A DNA stretch of 64,000 bases from Cyprinodon diabolis (GCA_030533445.1 CM060070.1:32828001-32892000), one strand, 5' to 3'; shown: positions 25,226 to 38,400, counted from the stretch's first letter. The notes: generated from the letters alone by a model not told the origin. Numbers and translations: made by a program.

Positions 25226-27025
25226 ACGTGGGCCTCATAGTAATGCTGGACTGGCTTGTTGTAAAGCATTGCTGTCTGAGGAATTGAGGACTTCCAGATT
25301 TTGTTCAGCGACAGAAACGCTGATTCATACTGAGAACAAAGAAAACAAAACTAATTTGCTAATTGCCATTTATAATAATCAAAAATTTATTTCCCTCATG
25401 TTCTGAAGAGTGAGAACATATTTGACATTTTTATTGTTCTGGTTTGGAATAGAATGAGCTATGATTTTACTGTTTAATGCTGTTAGCTTGCTGAGGCAGC
25501 TAAAGACTGTTAGCCTGTTTACTGAGCAGAAATCTGAGAAAATAAATGGTTTTCAATTTCAAGAAAAAAATCTGATTAACAGGATGTAACATCATCCCCA
25601 GATTCTAACCTTTCGGGTAAAAACAAAGCTGAATGAGCTAACAACTAGCATAAAAATACTAGCCTTTGCTTTGTAGCGTATTTCTTTCTGATTAGCTTCG
25701 ATGCTAAATGATTACCTATATTATTGACAACTTTTTTCAGCAAAGAACACAGATTTGAAAGCAAAGCAAAATAAAAAACATTACGTTTAAGTACACTTTT
25801 AAAGTTTATTCACAGAAATCAATTGTGGTTTTTTCAGTCAGAGTGTCAGTGGCGGCTAATTTAGGAGTCCTAAATACGTTCTGGGTCAGAATACTATGAC
25901 CCAGAACAGAGTATGTTTCTTATTTAGAAAATGGGAAACAGTCAGAAAAAATGTCGATTGTGAAAATGTTATTTTCTCTAAATTTACTTCAGAACATCTT
26001 GATGTCTTTTTCTGTCAACTTTCAGAGCTGTTGATAAAGCTCAGTAGCTACGCTAATGCCTCCGTGGCGTCTCGCTCTGTTATTGTTTAATTTCCTCTTC
26101 CTCTGCTACCTGAACATTCTCCTCATTCCTCCTCCCAGAGGCTTCATCTCCTCTGATCCCGCTGAACTCTGATCAGCTCCAAAAACATTTCTTCTACAAA
26201 GAGACTTTAGTTTTACAGCCGATATTTTCCTGCATTGTCGGCAATGCCACTAAAGCCTCAGGGTTTCATTCATAACTTCCTTTCTGCTCCATTTGGATAA
26301 AAAAAAACTAAATAAAATTTAGATTACTGTTTTAGGAGGAGTTTTTAATTAAACATTTCAATCCAAAATAACTCATACCCCTGGTAGTTTAGGTCCAAGT
26401 AATGTTAAAGTTCTTAGGCTTTATATCATTAAAACACCAAAGCAAACATTAGATTTGCTGCGGTGCAATGAAAATATTTTTATTTAATAATATAAAGGGC
26501 ATGAATGTTTTGTGATCGATCATCTTTTAAACAGTGCATGTCTTATTACCAATCAAACAATGTTTATTGGTTGAATGTAGATAATTTAAAATCTGTTTTA
26601 TAGTCAGTTTTCAGGGTCTCTACCTGCTGCATTTAAAACTTCAAAGCAAATAATTCTGAAATATGTTGAAGATCAAATATCATCCACATTCGTGCCAATT
26701 AATTATTAATTTTTCTCTGGCATCTCAGCTGATCAAAGCTGCATTAATTAATATACTTCATTGTTGTTTACGGGTATCTACCCATATCATGAGGAAGAAA
26801 ACAGATTTTGAAGTTTTTTTATATTGTTTTGCGCTGTTAGTGTTTTTTAAACTTTCACTCTGTTGTCTTATAAGGCAACAAACCTTCAGATGCTGCGATC
26901 TGCAGCAGATGGAGCAGGTCTAAAGTAGCATCAGGAAGCCCAGCAAAACTGGGATGGATTCATTTTGGAAGGCTCTCACTAGATAAATGCCAGCAGAGGA
27001 CACGGTCTGAACAGGCCGGAACACA

Positions 27026-27250
27026 GCGGTGGCAGCATCATGCTGTGGGGATCCTGTCCTTCATCAGGGAGCTGATGGGATGATGGGTGTAACTAAACTC
27101 TGGAAAATCCAGGGAGAAAAACTGTTTGAGGCTGAAGAGGACCTGAGGCTGACCGTCCTGCAGGAGAACCGTCCTGGACATCCAGCCAGGGACCCTATGG
27201 AGCAGATTCAGGATTCTGGATGTACAGCCCTGGTGGACATCATGTCTAAC
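27026..27250 (+). mobile_element. Possible Tc1/mariner transposase fragment
   Basis: The sequence GGTGGCAGCATCATGCTGTGGGG and the following 'GGAAAATC', 'GAGAAAAACTGTTTGAGGCTG' and 'CAGGAGAACCGTCCTGGACATCCAGCCAGG' blocks resemble the middle of fish Tc1-like transposase genes around the second catalytic Asp. The frame is broken and key residues are altered. The call rests on similarity remembered at DNA level and could be wrong. Confidence 0.45.
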
Positions 27251-28345
27251 AGGACCTTTGTCTCTTACTGGAGCCAGATGCGGTTCTTCTCAGACGTGGC
27301 CTCTTTTCTTCTCCCTTTGCTCTCTGTCCCGCCAAGCGGCCATGTTTGGATCCTCAGGAGCTGCCTGTTACTCTGTTTGACTTATTTTTCCTGGATTTAA
27401 AAAACCCAAAACCAGGTTTTATGTCTCTGAAGTGAAACGGTACGAGTTCTAGCCGACTATCCTGAACCAAACCCCAGATCCCTCCCCAGCTGTCCTTCAT
27501 GATGTCCTGCCTGCTGCTCTCCGCCCTCTGTGCTAATTGTGTTTAATAGAAACACATTTCCTGTCCAGCGCCGCGGGTCGGATCCCCGTCCTGACGAGGT
27601 GATAATGTGAAAACAAAGCGTATTAAATCCACCGCCGACCTCTGTGACCCCTGCCTGTTACGCTGCATCAGATAACGAAACTGGGGAATTCTACTGGGGA
27701 CATTTTCTGCCTCTGGTTATACTGGAGGTGATTTACAGCAATCCTCTGTTATTAAAGGCGGTCCGACATGTCGGCCTTCAGCCTGGTTCAAACACTCTGA
27801 GGACTTTTGGCAGTAGAGGCCAACATGGGTTCAACATTCAGGCAGCGAGGATGATAAAACTTTTACCAACTTTTATTGTTTTCTGGCTCTTTGGAACATT
27901 TTTAGACATTTTACTTTATTCTTGCTGTAGAGCTTAGAACCAAACAGACCTCTAATACAGTTGTACGTAAAATGAGCTTTAATGCAGCCTGAACAGAGCG
28001 GCATGAAAAAAAGAAAAAACAAAATGGTCTGATTTGATCACCATGTTTTCATTTCAGGATTTTTAATGAAAACACTAAAAGAGATCATTCCAAACAAGTT
28101 AAAAAACTTTTTTACTAAAAGATAATTTTATAATGTAGCCTTTCCCAGAAAACTTTAAACCCGTCAGGAAAATCTGCATCTCAGTTTATCAATTCCTATC
28201 AGATTACACAGTAATGCCTGGAAATGCTGAGTCTCTGGTTGCTATGGTGACTCCCACCTTTTACCAAAAAACCCACGGAACCTCTTACATCAGCTCCTTT
28301 AATTTTATAAAAGAAGGAACTTCAAACCAACATCAGGACATCTAA

Positions 28346-28981
28346 GGCCCCGTCCACACGAAGCCGAACCCTGGCCTAAACGCACAAATTTTTCACCAAA
28401 CCAGCCTCTCATCCACACGAAGCCGGCGTTTCAGGGGTCTGTAAACGATCTTTTTTTTATTCAGCCTTCAGAGTGGGAAGATTTTGAAACGCCGTTTTCG
28501 CGTTTCCATCTTTAAGCTCTAACCGCATTTTTTTTTTTTTACACACATGCGTCATAGCGTCGCCTCTAAACACGCATGCGCGACACAGTATCACAACAAC
28601 AATGGCGCCGTACTGTGTTGAATGGTTGCTGCTAATGCTACTCACCCTGCTGTCGGGCTTACAACAGAATCTTCTTCTTCTGGAATATCTCCAGGAAGAA
28701 CAGAGCAATATCGACGACATAGTTCAGCACCTGAATTTGACTGAACCATGAAAATGGACCCGCAGGGCAACCATGTATAAATATTAGTGCACATGCCCAA
28801 CATTTCGTCGCCTATTTTTGCTTTGGCACCACAGCGCCACTTACAGGCCTGGCATACATTTTGCAGCGTTTTCATGCATTGGTGTGGACGATCACATTTA
28901 TTTTACGTCTCCGTCTTTACAACAAACGTTTTAGAAAATATTAGCGTTTCGTGTTTGTTTTGACTTCGTGTGGACGGGGCC
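28346..28981. mobile_element. hAT-like non-autonomous element with perfect TIRs and 8-bp TSD
   Basis: The first 18 bases (GGCCCCGTCCACACGAAG) are repeated exactly in inverted orientation at the right end (28,964-28,981). Both sides are flanked by the same 8 bases ACATCTAA (28,338-28,345 and 28,982-28,989). An 8-bp duplication is the mark of hAT insertions. At 636 bp it is too short for a transposase. It carries a second CCACACGAAGCCGG copy near the left end, and an internal 49-codon open frame (28,602-28,751) rich in Leu, with no recognised domain. It lies in prrx1 intron 3. The intact ends suggest a fairly recent insertion. Confidence 0.85.
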
Positions 28982-29849
28982 ACATCTAAAACCTTCCTGA
29001 GCCGCGTCCATTAGAGCTTTCTGGGCGCCACTCATCCCCAGTTTAATGACGAAGGCCCGGCGGGTTGAAGTAGCCTCTAAACTCCAGGTTTCAAATGTAA
29101 TCAGAGAGAAGTGTGGTTCTGGTGTCTGCCTCTGCAATCTGGACTCACTACCGAGTAAGAAACGAGATATAAAGGACGAGCTGAACCTCTGGACCTGGAA
29201 GCGTTTGAATCCAAAATGTTCTGAATAATTCACTGCATCAGAACCTAAAGTGACGTCTGAGATGATAGGAAGCCTGACAAAATAATTAATCCTAATATTG
29301 TGCAAAGCTGGAAAAGACAGATGAAGCTGAATTAGTTCAACGTGATTAAACTGTGCTCCAGCTCTGCACCAGAACCAGACGGTCATGTCTTAGTTAAAGA
29401 TCAGTTGCAGCTTTTTCAACGTCAAACGGAGAAACAAAAGAATAGGAGATGCTGAGAGCTTGGAGTTTGTTAACCCGTGTTCTGTTTCTGTTTCCTAACA
29501 GTGGTCCAACCCACTGAAGGTGAAGAAACTCAGAGTTCTAGATTAGTTAGATGTGAAAGCTGGCTTAATGAACTATTGCTTGATGAACTATTGGTTCCGT
29601 CTGAGCAGCAGACTGGAAGGACAGAATATGAGTGGTTCTGCTCAGTTTGAAGGTTTGAGGCAGGAATATCAGAATCTAATTTTGAAGGAACCTCAATTGA
29701 TTTTTGATTCTTGCAACATCTGAGCTTTATTTTTGCTTTCTGTGAGATCAGATGCAGAGGAAGAGAAGGTGGGATAGCTGCAGCCGTTTGGGTCCAGGTT
29801 GGGCCTGCTTGTTACCAGCTCGGCTAACCTTTGCTTTCTTGCTCCTCAG

Positions 29850-29982
29850 CGCCATGGCGACCTACCCCCCCACCTGCTCCAACACCAACACGTCGCAGGG
29901 GATGAACATGGCCAACAGCATCGCCAACCTGCGGCTCAAAGCCAAGGAGTACAGCCTGAACCAGGTGCCCACGGTCAACTGA
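29850..29982 (+). CDS. prrx1: prrx1 exon 4 (terminal, OAR-domain isoform)
   Basis: After the acceptor CTCCTCAG the first base completes Ser202, then AMATYPPTCSNTNTSQGMNM leads into the OAR (otp-aristaless-rax) motif SIANLRLKAKEYSL at about residues 225-238 and the C-terminal NQVPTVN with stop TGA at 29,980-29,982. The OAR motif marks the long PRRX1 isoform, where it dampens transactivation; the short mammalian isoform lacks it. From memory the human protein has two extra residues between the OAR Leu and NQVPTVN; here they are absent. The exon is GC-rich against AT-rich surroundings. The 245-residue total supports the whole model. Confidence 0.96.
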
Positions 29983-30630
29983 GAGGAGGCGAGGAGCCTT
30001 TCAGTGGACGGACCGTCGATTGGCCACGCCCCCCTGGAAGAGGGCGGGATCTCTAACCTGAGGTGGCGTTGTTTCCTCCTCCTGTTCCATTTTCAAAGAC
30101 ATCCGGACCGGATGCCATTTCCAAATATCTGCTTTTTTGACTGATTGTCCAATCAGAGGCGGCGACTCTTCCCTGGACTGAGTGGAACCCCCTCCCCCAA
30201 CCCCCCCCCCCATTATCCTTTCTTATTCCCCTTCCCATAAACATTGTGGATGAAACCAACAGCCTCCAAAAGAACAGACTTTTCTGACATTTACTCAGTA
30301 TCCTTAATGTTTTTTTTTCCACATTTCCTTCCATGTTATACCACTGAGAAGCCGATCCAGTGCATTCTGACCTTCCTGTTATATAGTCCAGTATAACGTT
30401 ATCGATTTCTGAATCCAAACCAGTAGATAATGTCTTATGATATACTTTATTTGTAACAGAACCTTGTATATGAATAAAAAAAGTGTTTGAAGCAACCAAA
30501 AAAAAGATAGAGAAATAGTTCCAGCTGGAGGATTTGTCACATTTGTGCAGCAGAAACAGGATTTTCTTAGCGGTGCCCTCCGAACCTAAATCACACTTCA
30601 GACCCTGTGAGAAATAAAGTGTGTTTATAG
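29983..30630 (+). other. prrx1: prrx1 3' UTR (inferred)
   Basis: Non-coding sequence after the stop, with C-runs at 30,190-30,210. Polyadenylation signals AATAAA occur at 30,473-30,478 and 30,613-30,618; either could end the transcript, and longer 3' UTRs cannot be excluded. A 225-codon open frame on the opposite strand here has no recognisable domain and is treated as chance. Confidence 0.5.
30473..30478 (+). promoter_or_regulatory. prrx1: Candidate polyadenylation signal of prrx1
   Basis: AATAAA about 490 bases after the prrx1 stop. A second AATAAA lies at 30,613-30,618. Which is used is not decidable by sequence. Confidence 0.45.
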
Positions 30631-33600
30631 CTGGGACCATTTGGAAAGCAAACCTGATCGTGCAGCTCATGCACGGCCCATAAAGGAGAGATTTATGAGC
30701 AGAGAGCCCAGAAACACTCCAGCTGCTCATGCTTTCTCTCTCCCACTGTTTTCTTTCCCAAATTAGAAAAGCCTGAAGTTTCCATCTTTAAAAACAGAAT
30801 ATTTACTAGCAGGGAAGTCCTCTCCTTAGGACGAAGGGCCCCAGGGCCTCGTTCAGCTCCGCGGCTCGCCGTTTCTTCTTCACGACCCCTCGTAACCTTC
30901 AGCACAGACGAACAGATGTCAGCGCTCGTCCTCCAGCTCCAGCAGCAGGAAGTTGGTCTGAAGGTGACCGTGGACTCAGCCAGCGCCATTTGGGTCTTTT
31001 CTGGGATCAGAAGAACTTCCAATAAGGAGTCCTAATTGTTTTCAATTTTTAAAAAACTTTTAATGCCTTTTGGGGGAAAAAGCTTCAATGTGTGAAACTT
31101 TGAAGAAGACTCCAGTCTGCTGAGCTTTTTTCAGGGAAATCTTCCTCAGTTAAAGCTTTAATCCAGATTAAAAAACATTCAACAGCAGTTTGTGATAAAA
31201 TGTTTAAAAGATTAAAGTGAAAAACTGAAACAGAAAATTAGATTTAAAACAGATGCATGTGTTATTTTTGTTATTGTAATTTTAGTTTTTATTCAATCAG
31301 GAGCTCTTGACTTATATCTACATCAATTAGAACCTTCAGGATGTTCTTTTGACACGGCTGAAGGTTTATGGTTTCTCTCTGTGTATAAATTAGACAAAGC
31401 AACATATTCTGGACATTTTTCACTTGAGCAGCTTAAAGGTTTTGACCTTAATATGTAATTTAATAAAAAAGGAACATTTTAGGTTTATTGTTGCAGTTAA
31501 ACCTGTTTTAGTGAGACATGTAGCTACTATCGGATCACACCTCGAGGAAAGCATATGTTTCTCAGTGGATTTTGAAATGTTTCTCCAGCTAAAACTGCTG
31601 CAAATCTTTAAAAAAAAGCAACATTTAATTTCTTCTAATCTCTTATTCTAGCAGTTTTTGACCTGATAAGGTTGAATACCATAGCAGGATTCAAACATGG
31701 ATCTGTTAAAGAACTTTGTAAAGTTCTAAAATAAATCTGAATGCAGCTTTTGATATTGTGCTTGACTCAAATTACACATTTAAGTGGCTATTTGTATTTT
31801 TCAGCTTTTTGAAGGTCTGTGATTTGCTTCAATTGGAACAGATTCACTTTGTTTATCTGCTTTTGTAAAGTTAATTTCACTTAAATTGACCCAATGGAAA
31901 ACTGCACCTTGGATTAGACAATTTTAAACATGTTTTATGCCATTTTTAGCTTTTTCAAGGTGAGGAAATCATTTACTTTTAACAGAGTTTGTAAAAGATG
32001 AATATAACCACAGCTTTTAAAATGAATCATTTGATATTTTGAAAAGTAAAACCATGTTTTGTTTTTTTTAAACGGGGACTATAACTGTTTTAATGACAGT
32101 CAGGTCTTAGCGGATTAGTTCAGCTGAGACATTTTGCTGTTTTTTCAGGAAGTTTAGATTACCTGTCAGAACCATGTGCAGCAGCTGAACCTAAACGTCT
32201 TTAATTACTTAAGTTCTGACATTTTTTTATTATTATTTTAGTTTTTAACAGCCTTGGATTTGTGAAGTGGTTTAATTTCTGTGAAACGTCCTGATTTCCT
32301 GCAGCTTAACGACAGCTGGACTGAAATGATGCTGTTTTGGTCTCTGGCAGCTTTGATTAAGTTATCATCAGAAACAGGAACAGTTTTTAAAGCTGTCCTC
32401 TGTCTGTTTCTGGGTCTTTATGACTGAACCGGACCTTCCTCTCTAAAGTTTGCTTGTTTCCAAACGATGCATCTTAAACAGAGGAAGACTTTTTTTTTTT
32501 CCTGCTCACTGATCTCCAACTGTGGTATGTCCAGTGTCAGACCCCCCCCGTCCCCCTGCCAGGCGACCGGTCTCACCTTTCACGGCCAGGGCCCAGGCTG
32601 ACCTGAAGTGATTCCAGATGTGGGGATCTTTCTGACCCCTCTCCTCCCCCCGCCGTTTGGCCCCCGGGGGCCCGGCCAGCCACTCCATCAGGGCTGACAG
32701 CGTCCCCTCGGACAGCGTCTCTCCTCGCCTGAGCACATGACATGCAAGGCGGCGCCCCCAGCCCCCCCTCCCTCCCAGCGGCGCCACATCTGGAGCTCAT
32801 TACAGAGGAGACAGTGCGAGTGAGGGCGGGGCGGGCTGTCTGCATGCAGAAACGCTCCTCTCTGGGCCCGCAGTGATCTTTGTCCCGCTCAGCGCCACAT
32901 GATCACAAATACTTCATTAGTGAGCTCTTTCTGCAGAGCTGCACAGCTGCTAGCAGCGTGTGGATGGAGATGGCCACCAGAAGATGTCGACTTTCCACGC
33001 GAACTGCAGCTGAATCAGAGTTTGTTCTGTTTGACCGAGTCTCATCTGGACCTATGGATGATGACCTTCAGGCTAGAACCAGAACTCAAGGAGAACCCAG
33101 AGGATGGGCCTGCTGCTCAGGATGGTTTGGACTCTGTTCCCCTGTTAACTGGAAAGGAGCCAGTTTGTGGCAGAACCCAGTCGTCAGTGACTGGGCACAC
33201 TGGTGAGAGACAGGACAGGAGGTCTTAATGCTGATGTGATCCAGAAGATGGTTTTACTCTGGCTTTCTAGGTTCTTTAGATGACGGAGTGGCACCGTGTC
33301 CAACGCTGCATACCAGAACCCTTCCACTCTTTAATTACACACAACCGGGCCCTGACTGTGGTCCATTTCTTCAGAAGGAGCAGCAAACCAGCAACATTCA
33401 GTGGTTCCAATATCCTCATCTTCTAGATACAGAAGAAATCATTGATTGTTTCAGGACCACAGATTTTCAGAGCCGCCATCGTAATATTCCAGATTGTTTT
33501 CTTCCTTTCTACACATCATAGCTGGTTCAGTTGACAGTAAAGATGGTTGGTTGATTGTATACCATGGAGCTCATCCTGTCACACTATGACCCTAAACTGT

Positions 33601-36600
33601 TTTTTATCAGCCAAAAAAAGCCAGGAGGAAAGACCTAAAATAATCTAATGCTGAATGTTTTTAGGCCTGAAAACTCAAATATGTTTGAAATAAAAACCTC
33701 AATTCACCAAAAACAGACAGACCTTTTATCAATTTAATCAAGATGAAGAAGACCCTTCCACCAACTCCACAGCCTTCTTCTCTCTGAGATTCAGCAGATT
33801 TTCTGCAGCTTACAGAAGACATGAGCTGCACTTTAAGGTCCAGAACGGTTCACAGCTTCCTGAAGCAGCAGATAACATCTGCTGTAAGTTTACACTAAAA
33901 CCTTGTCACTAACAAACAACAAAAAATAAAATATATTAGATGTTCCAATAAATCTGGGCGGTTTCTGCACCCCTACCAACAGTTTCAGTCACCCCCATCC
34001 TCTATCATCTTCCTCCAGGTTTGGTCGTATTTAAAATTGGGTTAATTACTGCGCTGCATCCAAAACGCTAATATGTTTGTAGATTGATTGTTGGTGTAAA
34101 CCTGTATGTCACTGAGGAAGCAGGACATGATGCAGTTGGCATCTGCTTCACTAACATCCATAAAGCGCTGCGTCCAACATGATGATCCCATCATGAATCA
34201 GCTGATGTCATTACAGGTTTACTGTCCTACACCATGTTGCTGATGGTTTGTTTACTTCTTCTTCTGATACCTGGTGCTCTGTTGCTTCAGTAGAATTTGC
34301 TTATACGCCTAGAAATGAATGCCTTCCAATCAGCAAAGTCTAAAGCTTCAGTCTGTTTGTGAAAGGTTTAAATTACATGTTGAGTTTTGTCATGTTGTGC
34401 AGAACATGGAGACCAGCATGGTTTTTATTTTTAGGCTCCAGGGAAATTAACTTCAAACCAAAATGCTTCTGGTTCAGTTAAAGTAGCTGTTTTACATGCT
34501 TCAGCACAACCATTACAGCGAGTGACGACATGCTGCTGTATAATCATCATCCCTCACAGGCCGGATTCCTGCATGACTCATGACTTGTTCCCATCGTTTG
34601 CAGGACGTTTGCCCTCTCTGAATCCCAGTCAACCTGGTATGTGTGGAAGAAGACTCATCTGAACTTCTGACAGTCTCTCTTTGCAGGTTGAGTGAGAGAA
34701 AGCAGCGGGAAGCTTTTAAAAGCAGAGTTATCAGCAGTGAGATAACAAGCAGAGCCTGCTGTCAGCCCGTCTTTAAACTTCTGACATGAAATATGGCTCT
34801 TTGTCTGATAATCAGCTCTCTGCATCACATCAAATCAGAGCTTTAAAGCAGCCTGAAGCCTGCTTCAGATGTATAACCACCAAGCATGTTTCTCCCTGGA
34901 GCAGGAATCTTTCCACAGATAGTCAGATATCTTACTCCCCCTGCTGGACACTGATATGACTTACAACCAAACCACAGATAAAATCTCAGTAATAGAAAAG
35001 AAAAACCCCAGAATTAATGCTTTAAAATGGCTGATAGAGGCATGTATCTCTAACATAATTTTTACATATCTTTGTTCAGTGATATTTTTAGTTTCTATCA
35101 CACATTGGATCTTTTCTGTTCTGAACCAGATCATTCTGAGTTCATTGATTGTTTTCTGATTAGCTCCACTCATTCCAATCTAAACCCTGTAATCAGATTT
35201 AATCTCACAGGGTCCAGATCGACCCCGGTTATTACTTAATACCATCAAAAAGTGGCTGATTTTACATCAATCCTCAGGAAGCATGTGAGGATAGTGGATA
35301 TGAATTTAAATTAAGGAGAAAAACCTCCAGGAGAACCAGAATCATGCTCTGTAGGTGTGTCCTTCTGCTGTGGGTTGAGGCAGAAAAGACACCCAGAGCA
35401 CGGAAATCTGAAACACAGCAGGAATATGAAAGGAGAAAGGAGCAGAGTGAAGAAAAAAATGCTCTGTTTCTACTGCATGTTTTCCTTCCACTTAACTTTC
35501 CATGAATATGTGTTGAATTCATCTCCCTGTGAACAGACAGCTTCTTTATTTTAATTGCTATGATGAAAAAAATATTCAATAAAAATAAAATGCACCTCAG
35601 GACATGAAAATACAAAATGTAGATCTACCAGGAATGTGTGGAAATGTTAGATGTGATGTCGTGTTTCTGAGAACAGAGCAGTTGGACTATCCTATCAGGT
35701 GGTTTTGGAAGGAGTAATGTGCTGAGACGGTTCCTCCTCCTCGCTGCTGGAGTTTTTCCTGTGGTGTTTGGATCAGCGCTGCAGAAAAGAAGGAGGCAGG
35801 AGGTTCCTCTGATGGAGCCACAGGTGGGGATGATTATTCAGAGGAACGTGGGCACACACTCCAGCTCCATGAACGTCTGAATGAGGGATGAAATGGGGGG
35901 GATTGATCAGAGTCAAAACTGGAGACCATGAAGCGGGGATGTAGGTGAGTGTGTGTCTTTGGGCCCTGAAACGGATCTCATTGTCACATCTTCTGCCAGA
36001 GCTAATTCTCTATTAAGAACCAGTCTTTTGGAGCTGTGCCTGCTGTGGAAAACCTGCCTTTCATTTCCCTCCTGCTGTTGTGTGAGCTCGCTCTGTCCCA
36101 CACACACACACTCAGGCTGAGGATCCAGTTGGCCTCCACCCTGTGGACCCCACAGTTTATTTTTTTCTTCAATTATCCATTTAGCGTAAGTGGCAGGCAG
36201 CGATGGGCTCCACGCCCAGAGGAAATGTTTGTATTGTCTTTATTTAACAATGCTGTTTAAACTAATACCTGATTAGTGAATCACTGTGGAAACGGCTGGC
36301 TCACACTCAGCACCAGTTGTTTCTTTGTTTTTCTTGTTCCAGTCAGAGCCTCCATCGGGCCCCCGGCCCTTTCAGGGGGGTTGAGCTCCCAGCAGCACAG
36401 CTTCTTACCAAATACTTTACATCGGTGAGGACGCTGAAGCAACGGTGGAAAAGTGCTGTCCAAATAGTGCTGGCAGTTAGGAAAGAACTAGGACCAGGAA
36501 GCAGGATGCTTCCAGCTCCAATAGAATTAGCATTGCAACCTCCTGACATCGATAGCTGTCACTAGGAGCTATACGGTTACCCACAATCCTTTGCGTGACA

Positions 36601-37439
36601 GACTGCATTACCACAACCCACTATATGGTTTTTAACAAAAATGCATGATTTCATGACATATACTGTGAGACATGCTAATGTGTTCTCCTTCAGATGTTTT
36701 TGATTTCATGATAGAAAGCTTCATCCAGGCGAATCGTTGTTCAATAGATTTGTTTATTTTTAACCAGACATTTATCTTTTCTAACAGTAATTTCTGGCGA
36801 CAGGATGTTTGGAATGTTAGTGTCGCAGCATTGCATGTTGCATATTTATACAAACAGAAGCATTTGGGCGATTCCTCCACAGGTATACTGCAGCAAATAC
36901 AGAATCTGATTGTTTGTTCTGGAGGAAATGGTTCTTCAACAGCTCCTGATTTGATTTTAAAGTCCATTTCAACAGACAATAACTTAGATTTTATGAAAAC
37001 CTGAACTTAATTATTAATTATTACCGACATATCTTAGGTTTAGCTCCAGCAAGAAGCCCAGTCAGAACCAACCCTGATTAACTTATCAGGTTAGGCTCTT
37101 TTTTTCCCGCTTGCTGCATTTTTCAATTTTTTCCAAAGTTTGGTTTTTATTTTGACCTCAAACCTCTAATTCTGTGTCCCTCTAAAATATCTGTTCTCAT
37201 CTAGATAGTGCAGCTCTTCTTTCTAGGAATCTGGCCAAATGTATTAGTTCTCCAAAACCCTGACAACCCAGGGTGCAGACCAGGAAGCAGAGTCATAGTT
37301 TAACACACCCCTCTGCAGCCACCCACTCATTACTAAATCCACACAGTATCTTGCCCAAAATCTAATAAATTAGTAAAGATTCTCAAAGGAGTAAATAATG
37401 ATAATCTAATAAAAATAAAAATAACTCAAATTGGTGAAA
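30631..37439. other. Intergenic interval, no gene recognised
   Basis: Mostly unique-looking non-coding sequence. A GC-rich patch at 32,510-32,880 has open frames on the minus strand and is reported as a finding. Open frames at 32,880-33,520 and 36,630-37,000 have no recognised motif. No RNA gene was seen. Confidence 0.5.
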
Positions 37440-38400
37440 AGGTTAAAACAATTAAATTTGGTATATTTAACATAGGATCCCTAAGATTCCTAACAGAACA
37501 AATTGCTCTCAACCTGCAGGTTTACTAGTGGTTCCTAGAATTTCTAAAAGTAGAATGGGAGGCAGATCTTTTAGTTATCAGGCTCCTCTCCTGTTAAACC
37601 AACTACCAGTTTTAGTCCATGAGGCAGACGCCCTGTCTAGTTCTAGGCTTAGGGTAGGCTTAAACTTCCTTTTTGATTAAGCTTATAGTTAGAGTGGCTC
37701 AGGTTATCCTGAGCTAAATCTAAAGTTATGCTGAAATAGGCTTAGACTTCTGGAGGACATAGGGACCCCCATTTCATCATTCTGCTTCATTCTATCTCTA
37801 TTCTCCCACTATGCAGAATCTGTGAATCTTGCCCTCTTTGATTTTTCTCATAGTAGCTTTGCCTTGTCTGTTCCTGTTTGGCTGTGACACCACCCTGGAA
37901 AGAAATATCAGCTGTGCTGCTGCCATCAACACCTTTGGTTATAGATGTTGGAGATCGACCTGTTTTCCATTGTAGTCCTGTTTCTCTGACTGTGACTGGC
38001 TGGATGTGCCCTCTTCATCCTCTGGCATGGGAGCTGGCTCGAGTTTGTCTGCCTGTCTGTGTGTTTCCTGGACGGGGCCGCCTTTTACAGCTGCCTTTTG
38101 TATCTCTGCTTCTGTCTCCTCGAAACCCAGTCAGACTCAGCAGATGGCCGCTCACACTGAGTCTGGTTCTGCTGGAGGTTTCTTCCTGTTAAAAGGGAGT
38201 TTTTCCTCTCCACTGTCACTACAAGCATGCTTAGTGTGAGGGATTGCCTTCAAGTCAATGAGTCAATGAATTCCACTGGTTGTCCTTAGATAGAAAACTT
38301 GGAATCAATTTGATCCGGTGAACATCTGCTGAACTGTAAAGCACCTTGAGATGACATGTGTTGTGAATTGGCACCATATAAATAAACTGAATTGAATGGA
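37440..38400 (+). mobile_element. 5'-truncated L2-type LINE (RT end and 3' tail)
   Basis: Plus-strand translation around 37,510-37,680 gives the C-terminal part typical of L2-clade reverse transcriptase proteins (V-P-R-I-S-K-S-R-M-G, FSYQAP-LL, N-LP) with stops and frame slips. The 3' untranslated part follows, with GGAGGTTTCTTCCTGTTAAAA and CACCTTGAGATGACATGT, and ends in the short repeats AATAAACTGAATTGAAT at 38,380-38,397, as L2 elements do. The window start (1-245) is a second copy of the tail. It is a dead copy. Confidence 0.75.

Larger units (their letters stand above)
22956..29849 (+). other. prrx1: prrx1 intron 3
   Basis: This 6.9-kb intron carries a decayed hAT-like repeat (24,310-24,750), a TA-flanked foldback element (24,931-25,225), a possible Tc1-type transposase fragment (27,026-27,250) and a well-preserved hAT-like element (28,346-28,981). 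In mammals a short alternative last exon encoding a Ser-rich start and a 'CCLHEGL' motif lies in the corresponding intron; I did not see it here. Confidence 0.75.

Noticed and set aside
26138..26172. Possible alternative prrx1 last exon after CTCCCAG
   Set aside because: The frame gives a short peptide ending soon at TGA that does not resemble the known short-isoform tail.
30053..30730. 225-codon open frame on the minus strand over the prrx1 3' UTR
   Set aside because: No domain, no family motif and full overlap with the expected 3' UTR; composition fits chance.
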